The notes under the pieces: generated by a model
Told to the model about the DNA's origin: nothing
Database searches by the model: none
What the model saw: only the letters and a program-made list of their open reading frames with translations
Part shown: positions 17,858 to 26,416 of the stretch, one piece after another
Layout of the letters: every line of letters begins with the position of its first letter
How positions within the stretch are numbered: position 1 is the stretch's first letter
NCBI GenBank assembly: GCA_023393125.1
Contig: JAEWMQ010000095.1
Span: 1 to 64,000 of the forward strand
Direction of reading: 5' to 3'
Length of the DNA: 64,000 bases
Origin: Bacillota bacterium
GTDB lineage: Bacteria; Bacillota; Clostridia; Lachnospirales; Cellulosilyticaceae
Position numbers and translations under genes: made by a program

Positions 17858-17885
17858 CCCCTCATTTTGTAATGAGGGGTTTTTT
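17858..17885 (+). terminator. Riboswitch-controlled intrinsic terminator
   Basis: CCCCTCATT (17858-17866), loop TTGT, AATGAGGGG (17871-17879), then six T. It is the expression platform of the SAM-I riboswitch, 72 bases before metK. Confidence 0.95.
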
Positions 17886-17956
17886 AGTATGGATATTCTA
17901 TATTAGGAAGAGCCAGGGGAAACAAGTCTTACACAAAATTAAAAGGAGGCTATGAT

Positions 17957-19147
17957 ATGGCAAAAAGATTATTTACTTCAGAATCAGTAACAGAAGGGCA
18001 TCCAGATAAAATTGCTGACCAGATTTCAGATGCAGTATTAGATGCTATTTATGCCCAAGACCCAAATGCGAGAGTTGCTTGTGAAACAGCACTTACAACA
18101 GGCCTTGTATTAGTAATGGGAGAGATTACAACAAATTGCTATGTAGACATTAATAAAACAGTTCGTGATACAATTAATGAAATTGGTTATAATGCGCCAG
18201 AGTATGGTTTCGATGGGCATTCTTGCGGTGTAATTGTAGCGCTTGATGAACAATCAGCTGATATTGCTATGGGTGTGGATAAAGCTTTAGAAGCTAGAAA
18301 AGGTGAAATGACTGATGATGCCATTGAAGCTATTGGTGCTGGAGATCAAGGAATGATGTTTGGATTTGCTTGTGATGAAACGCCAGAACTTATGCCAATG
18401 CCTATTTCCCTTGCTCATAGATTGTCAAAACGTTTATCAGAAGTACGTAAGAATGGTACTTTAAACTATCTTAGACCAGATGGTAAAACACAAGTTACTG
18501 TTGAGTATGATGGAGATACACCAGTAAGAGTTGATGCAATCGTTGTTTCAACACAACATGCAGAAGAGGTAACACAAGAACAGATTCATGCAGATATTAT
18601 GGAATATGTTATTAAACCAATTGTTCCAGAAAACTTATTAGATGCAAATACAAAATACTTTATTAATCCAACAGGCCGCTTTGTTATTGGTGGACCAGTA
18701 GGAGATTCAGGTCTCACAGGACGTAAAATTATCGTAGATACTTACGGTGGTTATGCAAGCCACGGTGGAGGAGCTTTCTCTGGAAAAGATCCAACAAAAG
18801 TAGACCGTTCAGCAGCTTATGCAGCTAGATACGTAGCTAAAAACATTGTGGCAGCAGGTCTTGCTAAAAAATGTGAGATTGAACTTGCGTATGCTATTGG
18901 TGTTGCAAAACCAGTATCAGTACTTGTGAATACACATGGAACAGGTGCTATTAGTGATGAGGCATTAGTTGAACTTGTTCGTAATAACTTTGATCTTAGA
19001 CCAGCAGGTATTATTAAGATGTTAGATCTTAGAAGACCTATTTACAAACAAACAGCAGCTTATGGACATTTTGGCCGAATCGATGTAGATTTACCATGGG
19101 AAAGAACAGATAAGGTTGAAGCTTTAAAAGCAGCAGCTAATAAATAA
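17957..19147 (+). CDS. metK: S-adenosylmethionine synthetase
   Basis: MetK makes S-adenosylmethionine from methionine and ATP. The 396-residue product has full normal length and the family signatures: TEGHPDKIADQISDAVLDA at the N-terminus, GAGDQGMMFGFACDE near 117-131, and the Gly-rich GGAFSGKDPTKVDRSAAY near 270-287. AAAGGAGG precedes the ATG. It is monocistronic, controlled by the SAM-I riboswitch upstream and closed by its own terminator. SAM also feeds the FkbM methyltransferase and radical SAM enzymes encoded later in the window. Confidence 0.98.
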   Translation: MAKRLFTSESVTEGHPDKIADQISDAVLDAIYAQDPNARVACETALTTGLVLVMGEITTNCYVDINKTVRDTINEIGYNAPEYGFDGHSCGVIVALDEQSADIAMGVDKALEARKGEMTDDAIEAIGAGDQGMMFGFACDETPELMPMPISLAHRLSKRLSEVRKNGTLNYLRPDGKTQVTVEYDGDTPVRVDAIVVSTQHAEEVTQEQIHADIMEYVIKPIVPENLLDANTKYFINPTGRFVIGGPVGDSGLTGRKIIVDTYGGYASHGGGAFSGKDPTKVDRSAAYAARYVAKNIVAAGLAKKCEIELAYAIGVAKPVSVLVNTHGTGAISDEALVELVRNNFDLRPAGIIKMLDLRRPIYKQTAAYGHFGRIDVDLPWERTDKVEALKAAANK

Positions 19148-19157
19148 AAGTAAAAGA

Positions 19158-19189
19158 CGTTGTTACCAAGCGGTAGCAACGTTTTTTTT
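19158..19189 (+). terminator. Rho-independent terminator after metK
   Basis: CGTTGTTACC (19158-19167), loop AAGC, GGTAGCAACG (19172-19181) with one G-T pair, then eight T. Confidence 0.92.
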
Positions 19190-19247
19190 ATGAAAGAAAA
19201 GAGTGTCTACTTTTAAAATGCTTATACCATATAAATTTTATAAAATA

Positions 19248-19540
19248 GGGTACACAAATAGGCCTAAGCTGTGTAACGAATAGCTTAAGCCTTGATTTGC
19301 ATGAGGAGTATTCCAAACTGATAAGTGGTCTAGGTGAGGAGCTAGTTCATAGTGAGGAGCCTAAGAGATTTGCTTTTGGAAACTGTCCCTCTGTTTCCTT
19401 AGGGCAATTCTCTTAACTATGGATATGAACTATGAGGCAGACCATTTACCAGTGAGGGACACATAAGATAGAGTCACGTGAAAGGCCTAATCTATCTTAT
19501 GATTTTGGATAAGTGGTAAAACCTGTTTGTTTTACTCATT
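19248..19540 (+). ncRNA. Candidate structured non-coding RNA with pseudoknot (class not identified)
   Basis: There is no open reading frame, but a dense helix set. Hairpin 19260-19270/19282-19292. Nested helices: AAGTGGTCT 19323-19331 with AGACCATTT 19439-19447, TAGTTCATA 19343-19351 with TATGAACTA 19424-19432, TAAGAGA 19362-19368 with TCTCTTA 19409-19415, GGAAAC 19378-19383 with GTTTCC 19393-19398. The innermost loop TGTCCCTC (19384-19391) is perfectly complementary to GAGGGACA (19454-19461), just outside the nested stem. A perfect 11-bp hairpin follows (19462-19472/19491-19501), then GTAAAAC/GTTTTAC (19516-19535). A TAAAAT box at 19241 may be its -10. Strand is inferred from the T-rich ends and that box; G-U pairs are few. 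Classes to test include raiA and 6S. The lack of tmRNA or RNase P core motifs argues against those two. Confidence 0.55.
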
Positions 19541-19759
19541 ATAGTATATGTTCTGAGAAATACTTTTCCCTAAAAAATTTGTACATTATTTATAACAGAT
19601 ATTAAGTAGAGAGATATAGGAGAATAAGGAATAATATTACAGTAAGATTACAATTATAAATTAATCATAAATTCTAGTGGTATTAAAACTTAAATGTGAT
19701 ATATTAATGTTTGTAAATAAAAAATGTTTAATCAATTCATTTTATGGAGGGGATTTGTA

Positions 19760-20965
19760 ATGAAGAAAAAAATATTAGCCTTATTAGTAACGTTCGTAAT
19801 GATGCTTACTATGGTGGGTTGTAATGCTCAGGGTGTAGAACTACTTAATCAATTAAAAACAGTTTCTACATGGGAAGCAACGGAGAGTAAGAGTAATGTA
19901 GATTTAGGTTTTACCTATGATGGGGAATCATTTAAAGCAAATGCAGAGATTGTAAGTTATTCTAATAGCAAAGACTTACAAATGGAAGCTACTATGACTA
20001 TTAAGAGTATAGAATTTGCGGGTCAAAAACTTGATGTGACAAAAGAACCATTTAAGCTTTCACCTATTAAGTTCTATATGGATGGTATGAAATTCTATGT
20101 AAGTACAGGTGTTGTTAAAGATGTAGCCGCTATGATTGGTGTTGATCCAGCGACATTAGTAGACGTAAGCAAAGACTACATAGCTCTTGATTTAACAAGT
20201 GCAATGGAAATGTCAGGAATGACTAAAGAGCAATTAACTCAGTTATCAAGCCAAAATTTTGATATCTATGCTAATTCTAAAGTAGATGTACCAGTTACTA
20301 AAAAAGATAAAACTTATACGATTGAGCTTAAAGAATCTCAATTAGTAGATGCATTCTTCGATCTTTGTAATGAAGCTGTTGATTCACAGTCAGCTGTTTT
20401 AACAGAAACTTATAAGGCTATGGGTCTTACAGATGAGCAAATTAAAGAAGTTCTTGCACAAGTAAAAACTGTTTATGGACCAGAAACAAAAGCTATGGTT
20501 AAACCTATGGTAGCAGGAAGTACTGCAAAAGCAAGTTATACATTTGATAAAGATAGTTACTTAGCAGACATTGCAGCAAATATTAAATTAACAGTAGAGA
20601 AGGAAAAAATAGATATTAGCGTGGCTGAAAAGTCAGAAGTAAAGAAAGTAGCTAAAAAAGCTATTACTTTCCCAACAAGTGTAAAAACCTATACAATGGA
20701 AGACCTTATGGCTTTAGCAACACCTAGTCAAGTTATTGAAGTAGCAAAAAAAGACTGCATCGTTGAAAAAGGGGTAACTTATGTGCCACTTAAAGCTACT
20801 TTAGCTAAAGTTAATCTTACAGTAGGTTATGATAATAAAACAAAAACAACTTATATTAAAGAGTTAAACAATTATCCAGTTAAAAGTATTGTTAAAAAAG
20901 GCGTATCATATGTCACAGTTGAGCAGTTAGCTGAGCTTGGATTGGTATGTGAGATTGTAAAATAA
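19760..20965 (+). CDS. Lipoprotein with C-terminal copper-amine-oxidase-like (stalk) domain
   Basis: From ATG 19760 the product is 401 residues. It has a lipoprotein signal MKKKILALLVTFV...LTMVGC, so Cys near residue 21 would be lipidated and the protein held outside the membrane. The middle part (about 25-290) is of no family I recognise. The last 80 residues (CIVEKGVTYVPLKATLAKVNL..YDNKTKTTYIK) resemble the copper amine oxidase N-terminal-like domain found in many clostridial surface proteins. An upstream in-frame ATG (19724) lacks a ribosome binding site, whereas GGAGGGG precedes 19760. It is monocistronic, between the RNA candidate and a terminator. Confidence 0.7.
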   Translation: MKKKILALLVTFVMMLTMVGCNAQGVELLNQLKTVSTWEATESKSNVDLGFTYDGESFKANAEIVSYSNSKDLQMEATMTIKSIEFAGQKLDVTKEPFKLSPIKFYMDGMKFYVSTGVVKDVAAMIGVDPATLVDVSKDYIALDLTSAMEMSGMTKEQLTQLSSQNFDIYANSKVDVPVTKKDKTYTIELKESQLVDAFFDLCNEAVDSQSAVLTETYKAMGLTDEQIKEVLAQVKTVYGPETKAMVKPMVAGSTAKASYTFDKDSYLADIAANIKLTVEKEKIDISVAEKSEVKKVAKKAITFPTSVKTYTMEDLMALATPSQVIEVAKKDCIVEKGVTYVPLKATLAKVNLTVGYDNKTKTTYIKELNNYPVKSIVKKGVSYVTVEQLAELGLVCEIVK

Positions 20966-20973
20966 TAAATGTT

Positions 20974-21020
20974 ATAACAAGAACAGGAGCTATGAAGTAC
21001 ATGGCTCCTGTTTTTGTTAT
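20974..21020 (+). terminator. Rho-independent terminator after the lipoprotein gene
   Basis: ATAACAAGAACAGGAGC (20974-20990) pairs with GCTCCTGTTTTTGTTAT (21004-21020) apart from one mismatch; the 3' arm has five T in a row. Confidence 0.88.
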
Positions 21021-21087
21021 ATAGAAATACTTAGCTCGATAAATTGAAATTTGTAGGGGCGTTTATGAAAAAAAGGCTTGTGGGAGG

Positions 21088-21280
21088 AAATGGGAGGGGA
21101 AGGCCTATCTTCCAGTGTTCCGGTTCAAATTTTTTGAGGCACTAGGCTCACTTATTTGGATGAACGCACGAAAACTCGCAGGCTCAAACACTCGTGCTAA
21201 AACCCATCCAAAACGTTCGCCAAGTACCTCTAAAAAATCCTCCCAAGTCACCCTTCCAGATAGCCCTTCCCCTCCCATTT
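21088..21280. repeat. 193-bp imperfect palindromic element (family A)
   Basis: The outer arms, 21088-21109 and 21259-21280 (AAATGGGAGGGGAAGG...), are 22-base inverted copies with one mismatch. Inner paired segments follow in register: 21129-21139 with 21227-21238, TTTGGATG 21155-21162 with CATCCAAA 21205-21212, GCACGA 21166-21171 with TCGTGC 21192-21197. The element is much richer in G+C than its surroundings. The 60-codon open frames on both strands are products of this symmetry, not genes. Confidence 0.75.
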
Positions 21281-21324
21281 CTACCAAACGTTATTAAGCG
21301 CATAACATATCAAGCTTTTCCTTA

Positions 21325-21440
21325 CTAATAATAACGTGTAGAGTTTCTTGATAGTTTGTTTTTTCCAAGTAGTAGCCGTGTTAGTAGAGTATGAGGATTG
21401 ATGTAGGGTGCCTTGGAGGTAAGCTTAGCAGTTCTTATTT
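21325..21440. repeat. Diverged single-arm copy of the family B palindrome
   Basis: This stretch aligns in direct orientation with the left arm of the next element: shared blocks include AATAACGTGTAGAGTTT versus AATAATGTGTAAAGTTT, GATAGTTTG versus AATAGTTTG, TAGTAGC, TGCCTTGGA and AGCTTAG. It lacks the right arm. Confidence 0.6.
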
Positions 21441-21447
21441 TTTAGGC

Positions 21448-21721
21448 AATAATGTGTAAAGTTTATTAATAGTTTGGTCTTTGCAAAATAGTAGCTATGT
21501 AGGGAGACTAGTGGACTTGCTGAAAGATGCCTTGGAACAGAGCTTAGAAACTCTTAATGAAGTAATCCTTATGGGTTTTAGGGTGAGTGTTTGAGCGAAG
21601 CGAGTTTTCACCCGTTCATAAGGATTACGAATTTAGAGTTTCTTAGCGGAGTGAGACAGCAGCTGTAAGCAAGTACACTAGCCGGACTACATAGTGGGAC
21701 TTTGCTTTACGCCTCATTATT
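21448..21721. repeat. 274-bp imperfect palindromic element (family B)
   Basis: Paired arms converge on an apex at 21587-21607 that contains GAGCGAAGCGAG. Pairs: AATAATG 21448-21454 with CATTATT 21715-21721, CTATGTAG 21495-21502 with CTACATAG 21687-21694, GCTTAGAAACTCT 21542-21554 with 21635-21647 (one mismatch), GTAATCCTTATG 21562-21573 with 21617-21628 (perfect), GGGTGA 21581-21586 with TCACCC 21608-21613. It has no transposase and looks like a non-autonomous or relic repeat. Confidence 0.75.
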
Positions 21722-21880
21722 CAAATTTCAATTGGTATTAATGCTTAAGCATCTTAAGTATGACTTAAAAGAAGATGGGCAATAATCTGCATAAAGCAGT
21801 AAGCCATTGTGACCTAAATGTGGATATGTTATACTTTTTAAATAAAGTTGTGGACAAGATAATGGATAAGAGAAAGCAAA

Positions 21881-24154
21881 GTGGTGAAGGAATTGAGCGA
21901 ACAAGTAGTTTTAGAAGCGACAATAGAAGATATCATTTATCAAAATGCAGAAAATGGCTATACTGTTTGTACTATAGAGTACGAGGGGGAAGAGCTTTCT
22001 TGTGTTGGAGAAATGGCGGGGATTTATGCTGGAGAAGAAGTAAGAATTGTAGGAAGCTGGAGTACTCATCCTATTTATGGAAGGCAAATTAAAGTAGAGA
22101 TGCTAGAGAGAAGTATGCCTAAGACAGTACAAGGGATGGAAAAATATTTAGCTTCTGGTGTAATTAAGGGCATAGGTGCTAAAACGGCTAAGAAAATTGT
22201 GAAGCATTTTGGACTGGATACCTTTAGAATTATTGAAGAAGAACCACTTGTACTTGCACAGGTAAGTGGTATTAGTGAGAAGAAGGCACAGGAAATAGGA
22301 GAAATCTTTCATACCCAATATGAATTAAGACGTGCGATGTTGTTTTTACAAGAGTACGGCATTACACCTACTTATGCTATTAAGATTTATAAACAGTATA
22401 AAGACCAAACGACAGAAGTAGTAAAAAATACCCCCTATCGTTTAGTGGATGATATATTTGGAATTGGTTTTAAAAAAGCTGATGAAATCGCCTATAAGGT
22501 GGGGATAGCAAGAGATGACCCTCATCGCATCAAAACAGGAATTTTATATGTACTTAATAGTTTTTCTTCTAATGGACACACCTATATTCCTAGAAATAAA
22601 TTGTTAGAAGAAGCTATGAAGCTATTACTACCCAATGAATATAATGAGTATGCACAAGCAGATGAATATGAACATCCCTTAATTGAAAATGCACTTTTAG
22701 AGCTTACTTTATCTAAACAAATCATTATTAAAAACTACGATGAAGTACCTTGTATATTTCTATCTTATTTGTATTATAGTGAGCAGGCTGTGGCTAGAAG
22801 GCTCATTGACTTAGCTGCCTTATATCAAGCAGACAGTCATTTAGATGTAGAAAAGGAACTCATTAGTACCCAAAAAGAACTTAAAATTGAATTAGTAGAA
22901 GAGCAAAAAGAAGCTGTTAGACAAGTATTAACCCAAGGTGTAACGGTAATTACAGGTGGACCTGGAACAGGAAAGACGACGACTATTAATGCTATTTTAC
23001 ACATGTTAGAAAAGGCTGGCGAAGACGTATTACTAGCTGCGCCTACTGGAAGAGCGGCTAAACGTATGAGTGAAGCGACAGGTATGGAAGCTCAGACCAT
23101 TCATAGACTCTTAGAAATTAACTATATGAGAGAAGATGCAAATAAGCAGATGTTTAGCCGTAATGAAGAAAATCCTTTGGAGGCAGATGTTATTGTAGTA
23201 GATGAGATGTCTATGGTAGATATTACCTTGATGCATGCACTGATGAAAGCTGTAGTAGAAGGACAGCGCTTGGTACTCATTGGAGATGCAGATCAATTAC
23301 CATCTGTAGGAGCGGGAAATGTTTTAAAGGATATTATAAAGAGCGGCAGAATTGCAACTGTAAGGCTAGTACAGATCTTTAGACAAGCCTCTCAAAGTGC
23401 CATCGTTATGAATGCTCACCGTATTAATAAGGGGGAATACCCTGTATGCAATGAGAAAGGAACAGATTTCTTCTTTATGAAACGCAGTATACAAGAAGAG
23501 GTAAAAGAGACAATTATAGAGCTTGTTACAACTAGACTACCTAAATACCAAGGGTTTGATAGCTTGAAAGATATTCAGATTTTAGCACCTATGCGAAAAG
23601 GTACTGTGGGTGTAAATGAGCTTAACAAAGCGATTCAAGAAGCCCTAAATCCACATCATGAGTTGAAACCTGAAAAAGAATATAGAGGCACTTTATTTAG
23701 AGAAGGCGATAAGGTGATGCAGATTAAAAATAATTATAATACACCTTGGAAGATACTAGGTAAAAGTGGCATGCCTATAGATGAAGGCACAGGTGTTTTC
23801 AATGGAGACTGTGGTATTATTACCAGCATTAAAGAAGAGGCTGAAGTGCTAGTAGTTACCTTTGATGATTTAAAAGTGGTAGAATATGAATTTAATCAAT
23901 TGGATGAACTAGAACTAGCGTATGCTATTACTATTCATAAGTCTCAAGGGAGCGAGTATCCTGTGGTGATTTTACCTATTCATAGTGGACCACCTATGCT
24001 ACTTAACAGGAATTTATTATATACAGCGGTAACTCGTGCTAAGAAAATGGTGGTAGGTGTAGGGCTTACAGAAGCTATGCAGCGTATGGTGGATAACAAT
24101 AAAGAAATAGAACGTTATTCGAGTCTGGCGAAGCACCTTGCAGTTATGCTGTAA
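21881..24154 (+). CDS. recD2: RecD2-type 5'-3' DNA helicase
   Basis: An SF1B helicase of the RecD-like family, found without RecBC and implicated in DNA repair. The 757 residues contain an N-terminal OB-like domain, helix-hairpin-helix repeats (GVIKGIGAKTAKKIVKHFG near 88; IFGIGFKKADEIA near 195), and Walker A GGPGTGKTTT near 360. Walker B VVDEMSMVD is near 438, LIGDADQLPSVGAG near 466, and the C-terminal AITIHKSQGSEY (motif V) and LYTAVTRAKK. The start is GTG 21881 with a weak ribosome binding site; an in-frame stop at 21860 excludes a longer form. Confidence 0.95.
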   Translation: MVKELSEQVVLEATIEDIIYQNAENGYTVCTIEYEGEELSCVGEMAGIYAGEEVRIVGSWSTHPIYGRQIKVEMLERSMPKTVQGMEKYLASGVIKGIGAKTAKKIVKHFGLDTFRIIEEEPLVLAQVSGISEKKAQEIGEIFHTQYELRRAMLFLQEYGITPTYAIKIYKQYKDQTTEVVKNTPYRLVDDIFGIGFKKADEIAYKVGIARDDPHRIKTGILYVLNSFSSNGHTYIPRNKLLEEAMKLLLPNEYNEYAQADEYEHPLIENALLELTLSKQIIIKNYDEVPCIFLSYLYYSEQAVARRLIDLAALYQADSHLDVEKELISTQKELKIELVEEQKEAVRQVLTQGVTVITGGPGTGKTTTINAILHMLEKAGEDVLLAAPTGRAAKRMSEATGMEAQTIHRLLEINYMREDANKQMFSRNEENPLEADVIVVDEMSMVDITLMHALMKAVVEGQRLVLIGDADQLPSVGAGNVLKDIIKSGRIATVRLVQIFRQASQSAIVMNAHRINKGEYPVCNEKGTDFFFMKRSIQEEVKETIIELVTTRLPKYQGFDSLKDIQILAPMRKGTVGVNELNKAIQEALNPHHELKPEKEYRGTLFREGDKVMQIKNNYNTPWKILGKSGMPIDEGTGVFNGDCGIITSIKEEAEVLVVTFDDLKVVEYEFNQLDELELAYAITIHKSQGSEYPVVILPIHSGPPMLLNRNLLYTAVTRAKKMVVGVGLTEAMQRMVDNNKEIERYSSLAKHLAVML

Positions 24155-24247
24155 GAGCAATTAAGAATGAAAAGTAAAGAGTAGAAGTGAAGAATGTTTT
24201 AATGTTTAGTATATACTGAAACAATGGGGGGATAGAGGAGGATAGGA

Positions 24248-24964
24248 ATGGGAAAATTCCTAAGTCAATTAAAGAATCTCGTTTACCCTAAGAAATGTAT
24301 GGTGTGTAGAAAGCTACTTTATACGGAAACGACGGAGTTACTTTGTGATGTATGTTATAGTCATTTGTTAAAAGAGAATTTATGTAGTAGATGTGGTAGA
24401 CCGTATAAAATTGGAGAAGAAGGTTGTTTATGCTGTAGGATAGAAGAGGAACCTTTAATTAAACAAATTATTGGTCTGTTTCCTTATAGAGATAACTATA
24501 GAAAATCTGTTTTAAGATGGAAATACCAAGGCATTAGGAAGTATGCTAAAGGCTATGCTGATTTATTTGTAAATGATTTAGTAACGCCAGAGATACTGCA
24601 ATTAGACTGTTTTATTCCAGTTCCTTTAGCACCTTCTAGGGCTAAGAAGAGAGGTTTTAATCAAGCAAAGGACCTAGCAAAGCAGATGTCTTTGATGACT
24701 CAGATTCCCGTGTATGATTGTTTAACTAGAACGAGAGATACAAGACCTCAAGCTGAGTGCGCTAAAGAGCAAAGATATAAAAATGTGAGAGGTAGTATTG
24801 CTGTTAACAAAAAGTTAAAGTTACCACAGCTAAAGAGAGTAGCAATTGTTGACGATATATATACAACAGGCAGCACTGCAAAAGAATGTATAAGAATCCT
24901 AGAGCAAGAGTATGCCATGAAGGATGCGGAGTTTTATTTACTAGTGGTATGCATTGGCGGGTAA
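24248..24964 (+). CDS. comFC: ComF family protein (phosphoribosyltransferase-like)
   Basis: ComFC-type proteins are needed for DNA uptake during natural transformation. The 238-residue product has an N-terminal four-cysteine zinc module (CMVCRKLL, LLCDVCY, LCSRCGRPY, CLCC; residues 17-72) and a C-terminal phosphoribosyltransferase-like domain with VAIVDDIYTTGSTAKEC near 196-212. Length is typical. A strong GAGGAGGAT ribosome binding site precedes the ATG. It lies directly before yvyF-like and the flagellar genes, as comF lies before yvyF-flgM in B. subtilis. Confidence 0.92.
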   Translation: MGKFLSQLKNLVYPKKCMVCRKLLYTETTELLCDVCYSHLLKENLCSRCGRPYKIGEEGCLCCRIEEEPLIKQIIGLFPYRDNYRKSVLRWKYQGIRKYAKGYADLFVNDLVTPEILQLDCFIPVPLAPSRAKKRGFNQAKDLAKQMSLMTQIPVYDCLTRTRDTRPQAECAKEQRYKNVRGSIAVNKKLKLPQLKRVAIVDDIYTTGSTAKECIRILEQEYAMKDAEFYLLVVCIGG

Positions 24965-24981
24965 AAATAGGAGGGGCTTAG

Positions 24982-25404
24982 ATGGAAGTTAAAGTATGTA
25001 AAAATTGTAAAAAGATATTCCAGTATATTACTGGACCAGAGATTTGTCCAAATTGTAAACAGTTAGAAGAAGATATGTTCCAAAAGGTTAAGAAATATTT
25101 AAGAGAAAATCCAGGTGAAAGCATGCATGTAGTAAGTGAAGAAACAGAAGTATCTGTAACGCTTATTGAAAAGTTCTTAAGACAAGGTCGCTTAGAAGTA
25201 TCACCAGACTCACAAATTACCTTAACCTGCGAGATGTGTGGAAGAAAAATTACATCAGGACGTTTTTGTAATAATTGTAAAGGTGAGCTAACTAATCATC
25301 TAAATGAAGCTAAAAGGGCTTTAACTGCTTCAAAGTCAGATAAATCACCTGCTAGTGATAGAGAAAAGATGAGATTTTTAAAATCAGATTCTATTAGACG
25401 CTAA
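24982..25404 (+). CDS. yvyF: YvyF-like flagellar operon zinc-ribbon protein
   Basis: The 140-residue product has two cysteine pairs at the N-terminus (CKNCKKIF ... CPNCKQL), a central helical segment resembling a winged or MerR-like motif (HVVSEETEVSVTLIEKFLRQGRL), and a second zinc ribbon (CEMCGRKI..CNNCKGEL near 85-102). This fits the TIGR03826/YvyF family, encoded before flgM in Firmicutes; its function is not settled. It starts 18 bases after comFC, with GGAGGGG as ribosome binding site, and ends at a terminator. Confidence 0.85.
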   Translation: MEVKVCKNCKKIFQYITGPEICPNCKQLEEDMFQKVKKYLRENPGESMHVVSEETEVSVTLIEKFLRQGRLEVSPDSQITLTCEMCGRKITSGRFCNNCKGELTNHLNEAKRALTASKSDKSPASDREKMRFLKSDSIRR

Positions 25405-25425
25405 ATAAACATGTTGCATTTTAAT

Positions 25426-25490
25426 GCTGTCGTAGGACTTTTGGATAATCATTTGATATGAATGAGCCATTAGGAATAGGCAGCTTTTTT
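25426..25490 (+). terminator. Terminator between yvyF and flgM
   Basis: GCTGTC (25426-25431) pairs with GGCAGC (25479-25484), followed by six T. An inner TCATT...AATGA helix lies in the loop. It separates the comFC-yvyF transcript from the flagellar regulon. Confidence 0.6.
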
Positions 25491-25542
25491 GTATAAAAGA
25501 CTAAGGTAATACAATTTTAATGAATAGATTGAAAAATAATAT

Positions 25543-25570
25543 TAATGAAGAGATAATAAGAACCGATATA
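25543..25570 (+). promoter_or_regulatory. Sigma-D (sigma-28) like promoter of flgM
   Basis: TAAT, 15 bases, then ACCGATAT (25562-25569). The sigma-28 consensus is TAAA-N15-GCCGATAT, so there are two mismatches with exact spacing. It is placed about 40 bases before flgM. Confidence 0.6.
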
Positions 25571-25607
25571 ATATACAGAAGAAATAATGTGAAAGGGAGA
25601 GATGACT

Positions 25608-25883
25608 ATGAGAATAGATCCAATTAGCAGAGTATATGAAGCTTATAAAAGTCAACAAACAACCCCAGTTAAGAAAAGTAGTGCAGTATCAAGTAAAGAT
25701 CAAGTGGAATTATCTAGTGTAGCTAAAGAATTTGGCAGTGTTTATAAAATGGCCCTAGAAGTACCTGAGATTAGAAAAGATAAGGTGGAGAGCCTTAAAG
25801 AACAAATGAAATCAGGGAATTATAATGTGAAATCAGAAGAAGTCGCTAAAAAGATGATGTCACAATTTGATATTAAAGGATAG
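25608..25883 (+). CDS. flgM: Anti-sigma-28 factor FlgM
   Basis: FlgM binds the flagellar sigma factor until the hook-basal body is finished, then is exported. The 91-residue protein has the usual disordered N-terminal half and the C-terminal sigma-binding region (DQVELSSVAKEF...VPEIRKDKVESLKEQMKSGNY..KSEEVAKKM). The first ATG (25602) is too close to AGGGAG; ATG 25608 has 8-base spacing and gives the family-like start MRIDPI. It heads the flgM-flgN-flgK unit under a sigma-D-like promoter. Confidence 0.93.
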   Translation: MRIDPISRVYEAYKSQQTTPVKKSSAVSSKDQVELSSVAKEFGSVYKMALEVPEIRKDKVESLKEQMKSGNYNVKSEEVAKKMMSQFDIKG

Positions 25884-25891
25884 GATAAACT

Positions 25892-26404
25892 ATGGCAGGT
25901 ATAATATATGAGCTAATCGATGTTTTAGAGGAACAAAAAGAGTGCTATGACGGCTTAAAGACATTAGCTACCTATACAGAAACTGCTGTTGTGAATAAGA
26001 ATCTAGAATTCTTAGATGAAGTTGTAAAAACAGAAGAACAGTTCGTAGGTAGACTAGGGGTATTAGATAAAAAAAGAGAAAGTTTAATGAAAGATATCGC
26101 TATTGTAACGGGAATGAATTATAACGATATTACAGTAACACGTATTATTGATAAAATAGGAGCTGAAAGTGAAGCAGGGAAAAGGCTAGCCTTATTACGA
26201 GGAGAGATTAGAAAGTTATTAGGTGAATTAAGAACTCAAAGTGAGCTTAATAAGGTGTTACTTGATCAATCCTTAGAATTAGTTGACTTCACAATTAACG
26301 CAATCGGTAGTACTAAAGGCTATAGCCATGTCGGAAACTATAGTAGGCCGGGAGAAGACATGAGCATGGAAAGACAACAAAGTATTTTTGATAAAAAGCA
26401 GTAG
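25892..26404 (+). CDS. flgN: Flagellar chaperone FlgN
   Basis: FlgN guards the hook-associated proteins FlgK and FlgL before export. The 170-residue product is almost wholly alpha-helical, with heptad-like patterning through residues 1-140 and the FlgN-type opening IYELIDVLEEQKECYDGL. It starts 8 bases after flgM and stops 12 bases before flgK, its predicted client. No other family fits better. Confidence 0.87.
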   Translation: MAGIIYELIDVLEEQKECYDGLKTLATYTETAVVNKNLEFLDEVVKTEEQFVGRLGVLDKKRESLMKDIAIVTGMNYNDITVTRIIDKIGAESEAGKRLALLRGEIRKLLGELRTQSELNKVLLDQSLELVDFTINAIGSTKGYSHVGNYSRPGEDMSMERQQSIFDKKQ

Positions 26405-26416
26405 AGGTGAATGCGT

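Noticed and set aside
19248..19540. RNase P RNA or tmRNA as identity of the structured region
   Set aside because: The core words expected for RNase P (GAGGAAAGTCC, ACAGAAA) and a tRNA-like CCA end for tmRNA are absent.
21105..21297. 60-codon open frames on both strands
   Set aside because: They mirror each other because of the palindrome at 21088-21280, and neither has a ribosome binding site.
21775..22092. 105-codon plus-strand frame overlapping the recD2 start
   Set aside because: It lies out of frame over the conserved OB-like N-terminus of recD2 and has no recognisable family or RBS.
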